From positions 28,505,501 through 28,569,500 of the forward strand of contig NW_027488367.1 of NCBI RefSeq assembly GCF_051014445.1: a stretch of DNA of 64,000 bases, given 5' to 3'. The notes beneath the pieces are model-generated. The model was not told the origin of the DNA. It made no database searches and saw only the letters and a program-made list of their open reading frames with translations. The first letter of the stretch is position 1; each line of letters begins with the position of its first letter. Shown here piece by piece: positions 37,965 through 50,291 of this stretch. The DNA is from Colletes latitarsis. Lineage: Eukaryota; Arthropoda; Insecta; Hymenoptera; Colletidae. Made by a program: the position numbers and the translations under genes.

Positions 37965-39720
37965 CAACTAAGGTCTAGGTTAGGTCTGGGATTTGCTCTC
38001 ATCAGGCTCATTCTGTCGCATATTTCTCATACTTGATGGCTAGATCCTGGGTTTTTTCTAGTTTGGATCACGCAGTAATGTGGTACCACACTGAAACATT
38101 CAATTAAACCTGGTCTTGATAAATATTTTAGAGGATAACGCAAGTTAGGTCTGGGATAGGTCTAGGATTTGCCCTCATCAGACTCATACTTTCGCATTCT
38201 TCACATACTTGTTGAACGGATCCTGGGTTATTTCAGGTTTGGATCATGTAGTAATGTGGGACCACACTGAAACAGTCAATTAAACCTGGTTTCGATCAAT
38301 ATTTTAGAGAATAATTCATGTTAGGTCTGGGTTAGGTCTGGGATTTGCTCTCATCAGGCTCATTCTTTCGCATATTTCTCATACATGTTGAACAGATCCT
38401 GGGTTTTTTCTGGTTTGGATCACGTAGTAATGTGGGACCACACTGAAACAATCAATTAAACCTGGTCTTGATAAATATTTTAGAGGATAACGCATGTTAG
38501 GCCTGGGTTAGGTCTAGGATTTGCCCTCATCAGGCTCATACTTTCGCATATTTCTCATACTTCAAGGCTAGACCCTGGGCTGTTTCTAGATTGTATCACG
38601 TAGTAATGTGGTACCACGCTGAAACAGACGATTAAACCAGGTTTCGATCAATATTTTTGAGGATAACGCATGTTAGGTCTAGGTTAGGCCTGGGATTTTC
38701 ACTCATCAGACTCATACTTTCGCATTCTTCACATACTTGTTGAACAGATCCTGGGTTTTTTCTGGTTTGGATCACGAAGCAGTGTGGTACCACACTGAAA
38801 CGGTCCATTAAACCTGGTTTCGTTCAATATTTTAGAGGATAACGCAAGTTAGGTCTGGGATAGGTCTGGGATTTGACCTCATCAGACTCATACTTTCGCA
38901 CACTTCACATACTCCTTGAACAGATCCTGGGTTATTTTCTGGTTTGGATCACATAGTAATGTGGTACCACACTGAAACAGTCGATTAAACCAGGTTTCGA
39001 TCAATATTTTAGAGGATAACGCAAGTTAGGTCTGGGATAGGTCTGGGATTTGACCTCATCAGACTCATACTTTCGCATTCTTCACATACTTGTTGAACGG
39101 ATCCTGGGTTTTTTCTGGTTTGGATCACGTAGTAATGTGGGACCACACTGAAACGGTCAATTTAACCTGGTTTCGATCAATATTTTAGAGGATAACGCAA
39201 GTTAGGTCTGGGATAGGTCTGGGATTTGACCTCATCAGACTCATACTTTCGCACACTTCACATACTCGTTGAACAGATCCTGGGTTATTTTCTGGTTTGG
39301 ATCACATAGTAATGTGGTACCACACTGAAACAGTCGATTAAACCTGGTTTCGATCAATATTTTAGAGGATAACGCATGTTAGGTCTAGGTTAGCCCTGGG
39401 AATTTCACTCATCAGACTCATACTTTCGCACTCTTCACATACTTGTTGAACTGATCCTGGGTTTTTTCTGGTTTGGATCACGTAGTAATGTGGTACCACA
39501 CTGAAACAGTCGATTAAACCTGGTTTCGATCAATATTTTAGAGGATAACGCATGTTAGGTCTATGTTAGCCCTGGGATTCTCACTCATCAGACTCATACT
39601 TTCGCATTCTTCACATACTTGTTGAACTGATCCTGGGTGTTTTCTGGTTTGGATCACGTAGTGATGAGGTACCGCACTGAAACAGTCGATTAAACCTGGT
39701 TTCGATCAATATTTTAGAGG
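37965..39720 (+). repeat. Block III 16/18-monomer repeat, copy 1
   Basis: The marker 'caactaaggtctagg' at 37,965 recurs at 40,783 and the marker 'ccacgctgaaacagacg' at 38,614 recurs at 41,432, both 2,818 bp apart (16 monomers). Beyond about 38,870 the spacing becomes 3,171 bp (18 monomers), shown by the rare 'aaacggtcaatttaacc' at 39,151 and 42,322. Copy 2 has therefore gained two monomers between about 41,700 and 42,040 ('gatagcgcatg' type). Copy 1 runs into a local dimer array after about 39,720. Confidence 0.78.
38535..38562 (+). other. CTCATACTT repeat at 19-bp spacing (example)
   Basis: CTCATACTT at 38,535 and again at 38,554, with the related CGCATATTT between them (38,545-38,553), so three similar 9-bp words stand in a row. 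Many monomers show the same pattern; others have 'attcttcac' or 'acacttcac' in place of the last parts. It may be a trace of short repeats from which the monomer grew, or chance in a T/C-rich stretch. Confidence 0.6.
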
Positions 39721-40540
39721 ATAACGCATGTTAGGTCTAGGTTAGCCCTGGGAATTTCACTCATCAGACTCATACTTTCGCACTCTTCACATACTTGTTG
39801 AACTGATCCTGGGTTTTTTCTGGTTTGGATCACGTAGTAATGTGGTACCACACTGAAACAGTCGATTAAACCTGGTTTCGATCAATATTTTAGAGGATAA
39901 CGCATGTTAGGTCTATGTTAGCCCTGGGATTCTCACTCATCAGACTCAAACTTTCGCATTCTTCACATACTTGTTGAACTGATCCTGGGTGTTTTCTGGT
40001 TTGGATCACGTAGTGATGAGGTACCGCACTGAAACAGTCGATTAAACCTGGTTTCGATCAATATTTTAGAGGATAACGCATGTTAGGTCTATGTTAGCCC
40101 TGGGATTCTCACTCATCAGACTCATACTTTCGCATTCTTCACATACTTGTTGAACTGATCCTGGGTGTTTTCTGGTTTGGATCACGTAGTGATGAGGTAC
40201 CGCACTGAAACAGTCGATTAAACCTGGTTTCGATCAATATTTTAGAGGATAACGCATGTTAGGTCTAGGTTAGCCCTGGGAATTTCACTCATCAGACTCA
40301 TACTTTCGCACTCTTCACATACTTGTTGAACTGATCCTGGGTTTTTTCTGGTTTGGATCACGTAGTAATGTGGTACCGCACTGAAACAGTCGATTAAACC
40401 TGGTTTCGATCAATATTTTAGAGGATAACGCATGTTAGGTCTATGTTAGCCCTGGGATTCTCACTCATCAGACTCATACTTTCGCATTCTTCACATACTT
40501 GTTGAACTGATCCTGGGTGTTTTCAGGTTTGGATCACATA
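39360..40540 (+). repeat. Dimeric higher-order repeat (A-B)
   Basis: Two monomer types alternate. Type A has 'ggtctaggttagccctggg' then 'aatttcac', 'cgcactcttc' and an intact KpnI site. Type B has 'ctatgttagccctgggattc', 'gggtgttttctgg' and usually 'gtgatgaggtaccgcac', which breaks the dyad. Their G-rich elements start near 39,379 (A), 39,555 (B), 39,731 (A), 39,906 (B), 40,082 (B), 40,258 (A) and 40,434 (B). The order A-B-A-B-B-A-B shows recent amplification of a 352-bp dimer with one B doubled or one A lost. Confidence 0.82.
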
Positions 40541-40782
40541 GTAATGTGGTACCACACTGAAACAGTCGATTAAACCAGGTTTCGATCAATATTTTAGAGG
40601 ATAACGCATGTTAGGTCTAGGTTAGGCCTGGGATTTTCACTCATCAGACTCATACTTTCGCATTCTTCACATACTTGTTGAACAGATCCTGGGTTTTTTC
40701 TGGTTTGGATCACGAAGCAGTGTGGTACCACACTGAAACAGTCCATTAAACCTGGTTTCGCTCAATATTTTAGAGGATAACG

Positions 40783-42890
40783 CAACTAAGGTCTAGGTTA
40801 GGTCTGGGATTTGCTCTCATCAGGCTCATTCTTTCGCATATTTCTCATACTTGATGGCTAGATCCTGGGTTTTTTCTAGTTTGGATCACGCAGTAATGTG
40901 GTACCACACTGAAACATTCAATTAAACCTGGTCTTGATAAATATTTTAGAGGATAACGCAAGTTAGGTCTGGGATAGGTCTAGGATTTGCCCTCATCAGA
41001 CTCATACTTTCGCATTCTTCACATACTTGTTGAACGGATCCTGGGTTATTTCAGGTTTGGATCATGTAGTAATGTGGGACCACACTGAAACAGTCAATTA
41101 AACCTGGTTTCGATCAATATTTTAGAGAATAATTCATGTTAGGTCTAGGTTAGGTCTGGGATTTGCTCTCATCAGGCTCATTCTTTCGCATATTTCTCAT
41201 ACATGTTGAACAGATCCTGGGTTTTTTCTGGTTTGGATCACGTAGTAATGTGGGACCACACTGAAACAATCAATTAAACCTGGTCTTGATAAATATTTTA
41301 GAGGATAACGCATGTTAGGCCTGGGTTAGGTCTAGGATTTGCCCTCATCAGGCTCATACTTTCGCATATTTCTCATACTTCAAGCCTAGACCCTGGGCTG
41401 TTTCTAGATTGTATCACGTAGTAATGTGGTACCACGCTGAAACAGACGATTAAACCAGGTTTCGATCAATATTTTTGAGGATAACGCATGTTAGGTCTAG
41501 GTTAGGCCTGGGATTTTCACTCATCAGACTCATACTTTCGCATTCTTCACATACTTGTTGAACAGATCCTGGGTTTTTTCTGGTTTGGATCACGAAGCAG
41601 TGTGGTACCACACTGAAACAGTCCATTAAACCTGGTTTCGATCAATATTTTAGAGGATAACGCAAGTTAGGTCTGGGATAGGTCTGGGATTTGACCTCAT
41701 CAGACTCATACTTTCGCACACTTCACATACTCCTTGAACAGATCCTAGGTTATTTTCTGGTTTGCATCACGTAGTAATGTGGTACCACACTGAAACAGTC
41801 GATTAAACCAGGTTTCGATCAATATTTTAGAGGATAGCGCATGTTAGGTCTAGGTTAGGACTGGGATTTTCACTCATCAGACTCATACTGTCGCATTCTT
41901 CACATACTTGTTGAACGGATCCTGGGTTTTTTCTGGTTTGGATCACGTAGTAATGTGGTACCACACTGAAACGGTCGATTAAACCTGGTTTCGTTCAATA
42001 TTTTAGAGGATAACGCAAGTTAGGTCTGGGATAGGTCTCGGATTTGACCTCATCAGACTCATACTTTCGCACACTTCACATACTCCTTGAACAGATCCTG
42101 GGTTATTTTCTGGTTTGGACCACATAGTAATGTGGTACCACACTGAAACAGTCGATTAAACCAGGTTTCGATCAATATTTTAGAGGATAACGCAAGTTAG
42201 GTCTGGGATAGGTCTGGGATTTGACCTCATCAGACTCATACTTTCGCATTCTTCACATACTTGTTGAACGGATCCTGGGTTTTTTCTGGTTTGGATCACG
42301 TAGTAATGTGGGACCACACTGAAACGGTCAATTTAACCTGGTTTCGATCAATATTTTAGAGGATAACGCAAGTTAGGTCTGGGATAGGTCTGGGATTTGA
42401 CCTCATCAGACTCATACTTTCGCACACTTCACATACTCGTTGAACAGATCCTGGGTTATTTTCTGGTTTGGATCACATATGTGGTACCACACTGAAACAG
42501 TCGATTAAACCTGGTTTCGATCAATATTTTAGAGGATAACGCATGTTAGGTCTAGGTTAGCCCTGGGAATTTCACTCATCAGACTCATACTTTCGCACTC
42601 TTCACATACTTGTTGAACTGATCCTGGGTTTTTTCTGGTTTGGATCACGTAGTAATGTGGTACCACACTGAAACAGTCGATTAAACCTGGTTTCGATCAA
42701 TATTTTAGAGGATAACGCATGTTAGGTCTATGTTAGCCCTGGGATTCTCACTCATCAGACTCATACTTTCGCATTCTTCACATACTTGTTGAACTGATCC
42801 TGGGTGTTTTCTGGTTTGGATCACGTAGTGGTGAGGTACCGCACTGAAACAGTCGATTAAACCTGGTTTCGATCAATATTTTAGAGGATA
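40783..42890 (+). repeat. Block III 16/18-monomer repeat, copy 2
   Basis: Copy of 37,965-39,720 at +2,818 then +3,171 bp. It also matches the start of the following unit: the 'caactaagg' marker recurs at 43,776 (+2,993, 17 monomers) and 'ccacgctgaaacagacg' at 44,601 (+3,169, 18 monomers), with a monomer containing 'gtgataccacac' (near 44,065) added in the third copy. Small private differences exist, such as 'caagcctagaccc' at 41,384 against 'caaggctagaccc' elsewhere. Confidence 0.75.
42474..42483 (+). other. 4-bp deletion marker creating palindrome CACATATGTG
   Basis: Other monomers read 'cacatagtaatgtgg' here; this one reads 'cacatatgtgg'. The loss creates a perfect 10-bp palindrome (with an NdeI site) that overlaps the KpnI dyad by four bases. 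The same change occurs only at 48,636-48,645 and 49,515-49,524, so it tags three copies of one ancestral segment. I did not see it elsewhere in the window. Confidence 0.82.
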
Positions 42891-44600
42891 ACGCAAGTTA
42901 GGTCTGGGATAGGTCTGGGATTTGACCTCATCAGACTCATACTTTCGCACACTTCACATACTCCTTGAACAGATCCTGGGTTATTTTCTGGTTTGCATCA
43001 CGTAGTAATGTGGTACCACACTGAAACTGTCGATTAAACCTGGTTTCGTTCAATATTTTAGAGGATAACGCAAGTTAGGTCTGGGATAGGTCTGGGATTT
43101 GACCTAATCAGACTCATACTTTCGCACACTTCACATACTCCTTGAACAGATCCTGGGTTATTTTCTGGTTTGCATCACGTAGTAATGTGGTACCACACTG
43201 AAACAGTCGATTAAACCAGGTTTCTATCAATATTTTAGAGGATAGCGCATGTTAGGTCTAGGTTAGGACTGGGATTTTCACTCATCAGACTCATACTTTC
43301 GCATTCTTCACATACTTGTTCAACGGATCCTGGGTTTTTTCTGGTTTGGATCACGTAGTAATGTGGTACCACACTGAAACGGTCGATTAAACCTGGTTTC
43401 GTTCAATATTTTAGAGGATAACGCAAGTTAGGTCTGGGATAGGTCTGGGATTTGACCTCATCAGACTCATACTTTCGCATTCTTCACATACTTGTTGAAC
43501 TGATCCTGGGTTTTTTCTGGTTTGGATCACGTAGTAATGTGGTACCGCACTGAAACAGTCGATTAAACCAGGTTTCGATCAATATTTTAGAGGATAACGC
43601 ATGTTAGGTCTAGGTTAGGCCTGGGATTTTCACTCATCAGACTCATACTTTCGCATTCTTCACATACTTGTTGAACAGATCCTGGGTTTTTTCTGGTTTG
43701 GATCACGAAGCAGTGTGGTACCACACTGAAACAGTCCATTAAACCTGGTTTCGCTCAATATTTTAGAGGATAACGCAACTAAGGTCTAGGTTAGGTCTGG
43801 GATTTGCTCTCATCAGGCTCATTCTTTCGCATATTTCTCATACTTGATGGCTAGATCCTGGGTTTTTTCTAGTTTGGATCACGCAGTAATGTGGTACCAC
43901 ACTGAAACAGTCGATTAAACCTGGTTTCGATCAATATTTTTGAGGATAACGCAAGTTAGGTCTGGGATAGGTCTGGGATTTGACCTCATCAGACTCATAC
44001 TTTCGCATTCTTCACATACTTGTTGAACGGATCCTGGGTTTTTTCTAGTTTGGATCACGCAGTAATGTGATACCACACTGAAACATTCAATTAAACCTGG
44101 TCTTGATAAATATTTTAGAGGATAACGCAAGTTAGGTCTGGGATAGGTCTAGGATTTGCCCTCATCAGACTCATACTTTCGCATTCTTCACATACTTGTT
44201 GAACGGATCCTGGGTTATTTCAGGTTTGGATCATGTAGTAATGTGGGACCACACTGAAACAGTCAATTAAACCTGGTTTCGATCAATATTTTAGAGAATA
44301 ATTCATGTTAGGTCTAGGTTAGGTCTGGGATTTGCTCTCATCAGGCTCATTCTTTCGCATATTTCTCATACATGTTGAACAGATCCTGGGTTTTTTCTGG
44401 TTTGGATCACGTAGTAATGTGGGACCACACTGAAACAATCAATTAAACCTGGTCTTGATAAATATTTTAGAGGATAACGCATGTTAGGCCTGGGTTAGGT
44501 CTAGGATTTGCCCTCATCAGGCTCATACTTTCGCATATTTCTCATACTTCAAGGCTAGACCCTAGGCTGTTTCTGGATTGTATCACGTAGTAATGTGGTA

Positions 44601-47600
44601 CCACGCTGAAACAGACGATTAAACCAGGTTTCGATCAATATTTTTGAGGATAACGCATGTTAGGTCTAGGTTAGGCCTGGGATTTTCACTCATCAGACTC
44701 ATACTTTCGCATTCTTCACATACTTGTTGAACAGATCCTGGGTTTTTTCTGGTTTGGATCACGAAGCAGTGTGGTACCACACTGAAACAGTCCATTAAAC
44801 CTGGTTTCGCTCAATATTTTAGAGGATAACGCATGTAAGGTCTAGGTTAGGTCTGTGATTTGCTCTCATCAGGCTCATTCTTTCGCATATTTCTCATACT
44901 TGATGGCTAGATCCTGGGTTTTTTCTGGTTTGGATCACGTAGTAATGTGGTACCACACTGAAACAGTCGATTAAACCAGGTTTCGATCAATATTTTAGAG
45001 GATAACGCATGTTACGTCTAGGTTAGGTCTGTGATTTTCACTCATCAGACTCATAATTTCGCATTCTTCACATACTTGTTGAACGGATCCTGGGTTTTTC
45101 CTGGTTTGGATCACGTAGTAATGTGGTACCACACTGAAACAGTCGATTAAACCTGGTTTCGATCAATATTTTTGAGGATAACGCAAGTTAGGTCTGGGAT
45201 AGGTCTGGGATTTGACCTCATCAGACTCATACTTTCGCACACTTCACAACCTCCTTGAACAGATCCTGGGTTATTTTCTGGTTTGGATCACATAGTAATG
45301 TGGTACCACACTGAAACAGTCGATTAAACCAGGTTTCGATCAATATTTTAGAGGATAACGCATGTTAGGTCTAGGTTAGGCCTGGGATTTTCACTCATCA
45401 GACTCATACTTTCGCATTCTTCACATACTTGTTGAACGGATCCTGGGTTATTTCTGGTTTGGATCACATAGTAATGTGGTACCACACTGAAACAGTCGAT
45501 TAAACCAGGTTTCGATCAATATTTTAGAGGATAACGCATGTTAGGTCTAGGTTAGGCCTGGGATTTTCACTCATCAGACTCATACTTTCGCATTCTTCAC
45601 ATACTTGTTGAACAGATCCTGGGTTTTTTCTGGTTTGGATCACGAAGCAGTGTGGTACCACACTGAAACAGTCCATTAAACCTGGTTTCGCTCAATATTT
45701 TAGAGGATAACGCAACTAAGGTCTAGGTTAGGTCTGGGATTTGCTCTCATCAGGCTCATTCTTTCGCATATTTCTCATACTTGATGGCTAGATCCTGGGT
45801 TTTTTCTAGTTTGGATCACGCAGTAATGTGGTACCACACTGAAACATTCAATTAAACCTGGTCTTGATAAATGTTTTAGAGGATAACGCAAGTTAGGTCT
45901 GGGATAGGTCTAGGATTTGCCCTCATCAGACTCATACTTTCGCATTCTTCACATACTTGTTGAACGGATCCTGGGTTATTTCAGGTTTGGATCATGTAGT
46001 AATGTGGGACCACACTGAAACAGTCAATTAAACCTGGTTTCGATCAATATTTTAGAGAATAATTCATGTTAGGTCTAGGTTAGGTCTGGGATTTGCTCTC
46101 ATCAGGCTCATTCTTTCGCATATTTCTCATACATGTTGAACAGATCCTGGGTTTTTTCTGGTTTGGATCACGTAGTAATGTGGGACCACACTGAAACAAT
46201 CAATTAAACCTGGTCTTGATAAATATCTTAGAGGATAACGCATGTTAGGCCTGGGTTAGGTCTAGGATTTGCCCTCATCAGGCTCATACTTTCGCATATT
46301 TCTCATACTTCAAGGCTAGACCCTGGGCTGTTTCTAGATTGTATCACGTAGTAATGTGGTACCACGCTGAAACAGACGATTAAACCAGGTTTCGATCAAT
46401 ATTTTTGAGGATAACGCATGTTAGGTCTAGGTTAGGCCTGGGATTTTCACTCATCAGACTCATACTTTCGCATTCTTCACATACTTGTTGAACAGATCCT
46501 GGGTTTTTTCTGGTTTGGATCACGAAGCAGTGTGGTACCACACTGAAACAGTCCATTAAACCTGGTTTCGCTCAATATTTTAGAGGATAACGCATGTAAG
46601 GTCTAGGTTAGGTCTGGGATTTGCTCTCATCAGGCTCATTCTTTCGCATATTTCTCATACTTGATGGCTAGAGCCTGGGTTTTTTCTGGTTTGGATCACG
46701 TAGTAATGTGGTACCACACTGAAACAGTCGATTAAACCAGGTTTCGATCAATATTTTAGAGGATAACGCATGTTACGTCTAGGTTAGGTCTGGGATTTTC
46801 ACTCATCAGACTCATAATTTCGCATTCTTCACATACTTGTTGAACGGATCCTGGGTTTTTCCTGGTTTGGATCACGTAGTAATGTGGTACCACACTGAAA
46901 CAGTCGATTAAACCTGGTTTCGATCAATATTTTTGAGGATAACGCAAGTTAGGTCTGGGATAGGTCTGGGATTTGACCTCATCAGACTCATACTTTCGCA
47001 CACTTCACAACCTCCTTGAACAGATCCTGGGTTATTTTCTGGTTTGGATCACATAGTAATGTGGTACCACACTGAAACAGTCGATTAAACCAGGTTTCGA
47101 TCAATATTTTAGAGGATAACGCATGTTAGGTCTAGGTTAGGCCTGGGATTTTCACTCATCAGACTCATACTTTCGCATTCTTCACATACTTGTTGAACGG
47201 ATCCTGGGTTATTTCTGGTTTGGATCACATAGTAATGTGGTACCACACTGAAACAGTCGATTAAACCAGGTTTCGATCAATATTTTAGAGGATAACGCAT
47301 GTTAGGTCTAGGTTAGGCCTGGGATTTTCACTCATCAGACTCATACTTTCGCATTCTTCACATACTTGTTGAACAGATCCTGGGTTTTTTCTGGTTTGGA
47401 TCACGAAGCAGTGTGGTACCACACTGAAACAGTCCATTAAACCTGGTTTCGCTCAATATTTTAGAGGATAACGCAACTAAGGTCTAGGTTAGGTCTGGGA
47501 TTTGCTCTCATCAGGCTCATTCTTTCGCATATTTCTCATACTTGATGGCTAGATCCTGGGTTTTTTCTAGTTTGGATCACGCAGTAATGTGGTACCACAC

Positions 47601-48122
47601 TGAAACATTCAATTAAACCTGGTCTTGATAAATATTTTAGAGGATAACGCAAGTTAGGTCTGGGATAGGTCTAGGATTTGCCCTCATCAGACTCATACTT
47701 TCGCATTCTTCACATACTTGTTGAACGGATCCTGGGTTATTTCAGGTTTGGATCATGTAGTAATGTGGGACCACACTGAAACAGTCAATTAAACCTGGTT
47801 TCGATCAATATTTTAGAGAATAATTCATGTTAGGTCTAGGTTAGGTCTGGGATTTGCTCTCATCAGGCTCATTCTTTCGCATATTTCTCATACATGTTGA
47901 ACAGATCCTGGGTTTTTTCTGGTTTGGATCACGTAGTAATGTGGTACCACACTGAAACAGTCCATTAAACCTGGTTTCGCTCAATATTTTAGAGGATAAC
48001 GCATGTTAGGTCTAGGTTAGGTCTGGGATTTTCACTCATCAGACTCATAATTTCGCATTCTTCACATACTTGTTGAACGGATCCTGGGTTTTTCCTGGTT
48101 TGGATCACGTAGTAATGTGGTA
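44601..48122 (+). repeat. Nested 10-monomer repeat inside copy a
   Basis: The marker 'ccacgctgaaacagacg' at 44,601 and 46,362 and the marker 'caactaagg' at 45,713 and 47,474 are both 1,761 bp apart. The ten monomer types follow in the same order in both units, including 'gtaaggtctagg', 'gttacgtctagg', 'cacaacctcc' and 'ttatttcaggtttgg'. The second unit is cut short near 47,940, where 'gtgggaccac' is replaced by 'gtggtaccac' and the order skips ahead to the 'ataatttcgc' monomer. Confidence 0.82.
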
Positions 48123-48533
48123 CCACACTGAAACAGTCGATTAAACCTGGTTTCGATCAATATTTTTGAGGATAACGCAAGTTAGGTCTGGGATAGGTCT
48201 GGGATTTGACCTCATCAGACTCATACTTTCGCACACTTCACAACCTCCTTGAACAGATCCTGGGTTATTTTCTGGTTTGGATCACATAGTAATGTGGTAC
48301 CACACTGAAACAGTCGATTAAACCAGGTTTCGATCAATATTTTAGAGGATAACGCATGTAAGGTCTAGGTTAGGTCTGGGATTTGCTCTCATCAGGCTCA
48401 TTCTTTCGCATATTTCTCATACTTGATGGCTAGAGCCTGGGTTTTTTCTGGTTTGGATCACGTAGTAATGTGGTACCACACTGAAACAGTCGATTAAACC
48501 TGGTTTCGATCAATATTTTAGAGGATAACGCAT

Positions 48534-50291
48534 GTTAAGTCTGGGATTGGTCTGGGATTTGACCTCATCAGACTCATACTTTCGCACACTTCACATACTC
48601 GTTGAACAGATCCTGGGTTATTTTCTGGTTTGGATCACATATGTGGTACCACACTGAAACAGTCGATTAAACCTGGTTTCGATCAATATTTTAGAGGATA
48701 ACGCATGTTAGGTCTAGGTTAGCCCTGGGAATTTCACTCATCAGACTCATACTTTCGCACTCTTCACATACTTGTTGAACTGATCCTGGGTTTTTTCTGG
48801 TTTGGATCACGTAGTAATGTGGTACCACACTGAAACAGTCGATTAAACCTGGTTTCGATCAATATTTTAGAGGATAACGCATGTTAGGTCTATGTTAGCC
48901 CTGGGATTCTCACTCATCAGACTCATACTTTCGCATTCTTCACATACTTGTTGAACTGATCCTGGGTGTTTTCTGGTTTGGATCACGTAGTGGTGAGGTA
49001 CCGCACTGAAACAGTCGATTAAACCTGGTTTCGATCAATATTTTAGAGGATAACGCAAGTTAGGTCTGGGATAGGTCTGGGATTTGACCTCATCAGACTC
49101 ATACTTTCGCACACTTCACATACTCCTTGAACAGATCCTGGGTTATTTTCTGGTTTGCATCACGTAGTAATGTGGTACCACACTGAAACTGTCGATTAAA
49201 CCTGGTTTCGTTCAATATTTTAGAGGATAACGCAAGTTAGGTCTGGGATAGGTCTGGGATTTGACCTAATCAGACTCATACTTTCGCACACTTCACATAC
49301 TCCTTGAACAGATCCTGGGTTATTTTCTGGTTTGCATCACGTAGTAATGTGGTACCACACTGAAACAGTCGATTAAACCAGGTTTCTATCAATATTTTAG
49401 AGGATAGCGCATGTTAAGTCTGGGATTGGTCTGGGATTTGACCTCATCAGACTCATACTTTCGCACACTTCACATACTCGTTGAACAGATCCTGGGTTAT
49501 TTTCTGGTTTGGATCACATATGTGGTACCACACTGAAACAGTCGATTAAACCTGGTTTCGATCAATATTTTAGAGGATAACGCATGTTAGGTCTAGGTTA
49601 GCCCTGGGAATTTCACTCATCAGACTCATACTTTCGCACTCTTCACATACTTGTTGAACTGATCCTGGGTTTTTTCTGGTTTGGATCACGTAGTAATGTG
49701 GTACCACACTGAAACAGTCGATTAAACCTGGTTTCGATCAATATTTTAGAGGATAACGCATGTTAGGTCTATGTTAGCCCTGGGATTCTCACTCATCAGA
49801 CTCATACTTTCGCATCCTTCACATACTTGTTGAACTGATCCTGGGTGTTTTCTGGTTTGGATCACGTAGTGGTGAGGTACCGCACTGAAACAGTCGATTA
49901 AACCTGGTTTCGATCAATATTTTAGAGGATAACGCAAGTTAGGTCTGGGATAGGTCTGGGATTTGACCTCATCAGACTCATACTTTCGCACACTTCACAT
50001 ACTCCTTGAACAGATCCTGGGTTATTTTCTGGTTTGCATCACGTAGTAATGTGGTACCACACTGAAACAGTCGATTAAACCTGGTTTCGTTCAATATTTT
50101 AGAGGATAACGCAAGTTAGGTCTGGGATAGGTCTGGGATTTGACCTAATCAGACTCATACTTTCGCACACTTCACATACTCCTTGAACAGATCCTGGGTT
50201 ATTTTCTGGTTTGCATCACGTAGTAATGTGGTACCACACTGAAACAGTCGATTAAACCAGGTTTCTATCAATATTTTAGAGGATAGCGCAT
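48534..50291 (+). repeat. 5-monomer (879-bp) tandem duplication
   Basis: The string 'gttaagtctgggattgg' begins units at 48,534 and 49,413. Both contain, in order, the 'cacatatgtgg' deletion marker, a type A monomer, a type B monomer with 'gtggtgaggtaccgcac', and two 'cgcacacttcacatactcc' monomers, ending in 'tttctatcaatatt' and 'gatagcgcatg'. Only one or two base differences are visible ('cgcattcttc' against 'cgcatccttc' near 49,815; 'gaaactgtcg' against 'gaaacagtcg' near 50,077). The joint at 49,405-49,418 is recombinant, as described in the findings. Confidence 0.86.

Larger units (their letters stand above)
42474..48635 (+). repeat. Block III 41-monomer higher-order repeat, copy a
   Basis: From about 43,915 to 48,635 this matches 51,133 to about 55,855 at a constant 7,218 bp (41 monomers plus 2 bp), for example 'ccacgctgaaacagacg' at 44,601/51,819 and 46,362/53,580 and 'caactaagg' at 45,713/52,931 and 47,474/54,692. 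The part 42,474-43,540 matches 49,515-50,580 at 7,041 bp. Differences are rare single bases: 44,855 has 'ctgtgatttgc' against 'ctgggatttgc', and near 45,871 'aaatgtttt' stands against 'aaatatttt'. This near identity points to a recent duplication or an ongoing homogenisation process. Confidence 0.86.
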
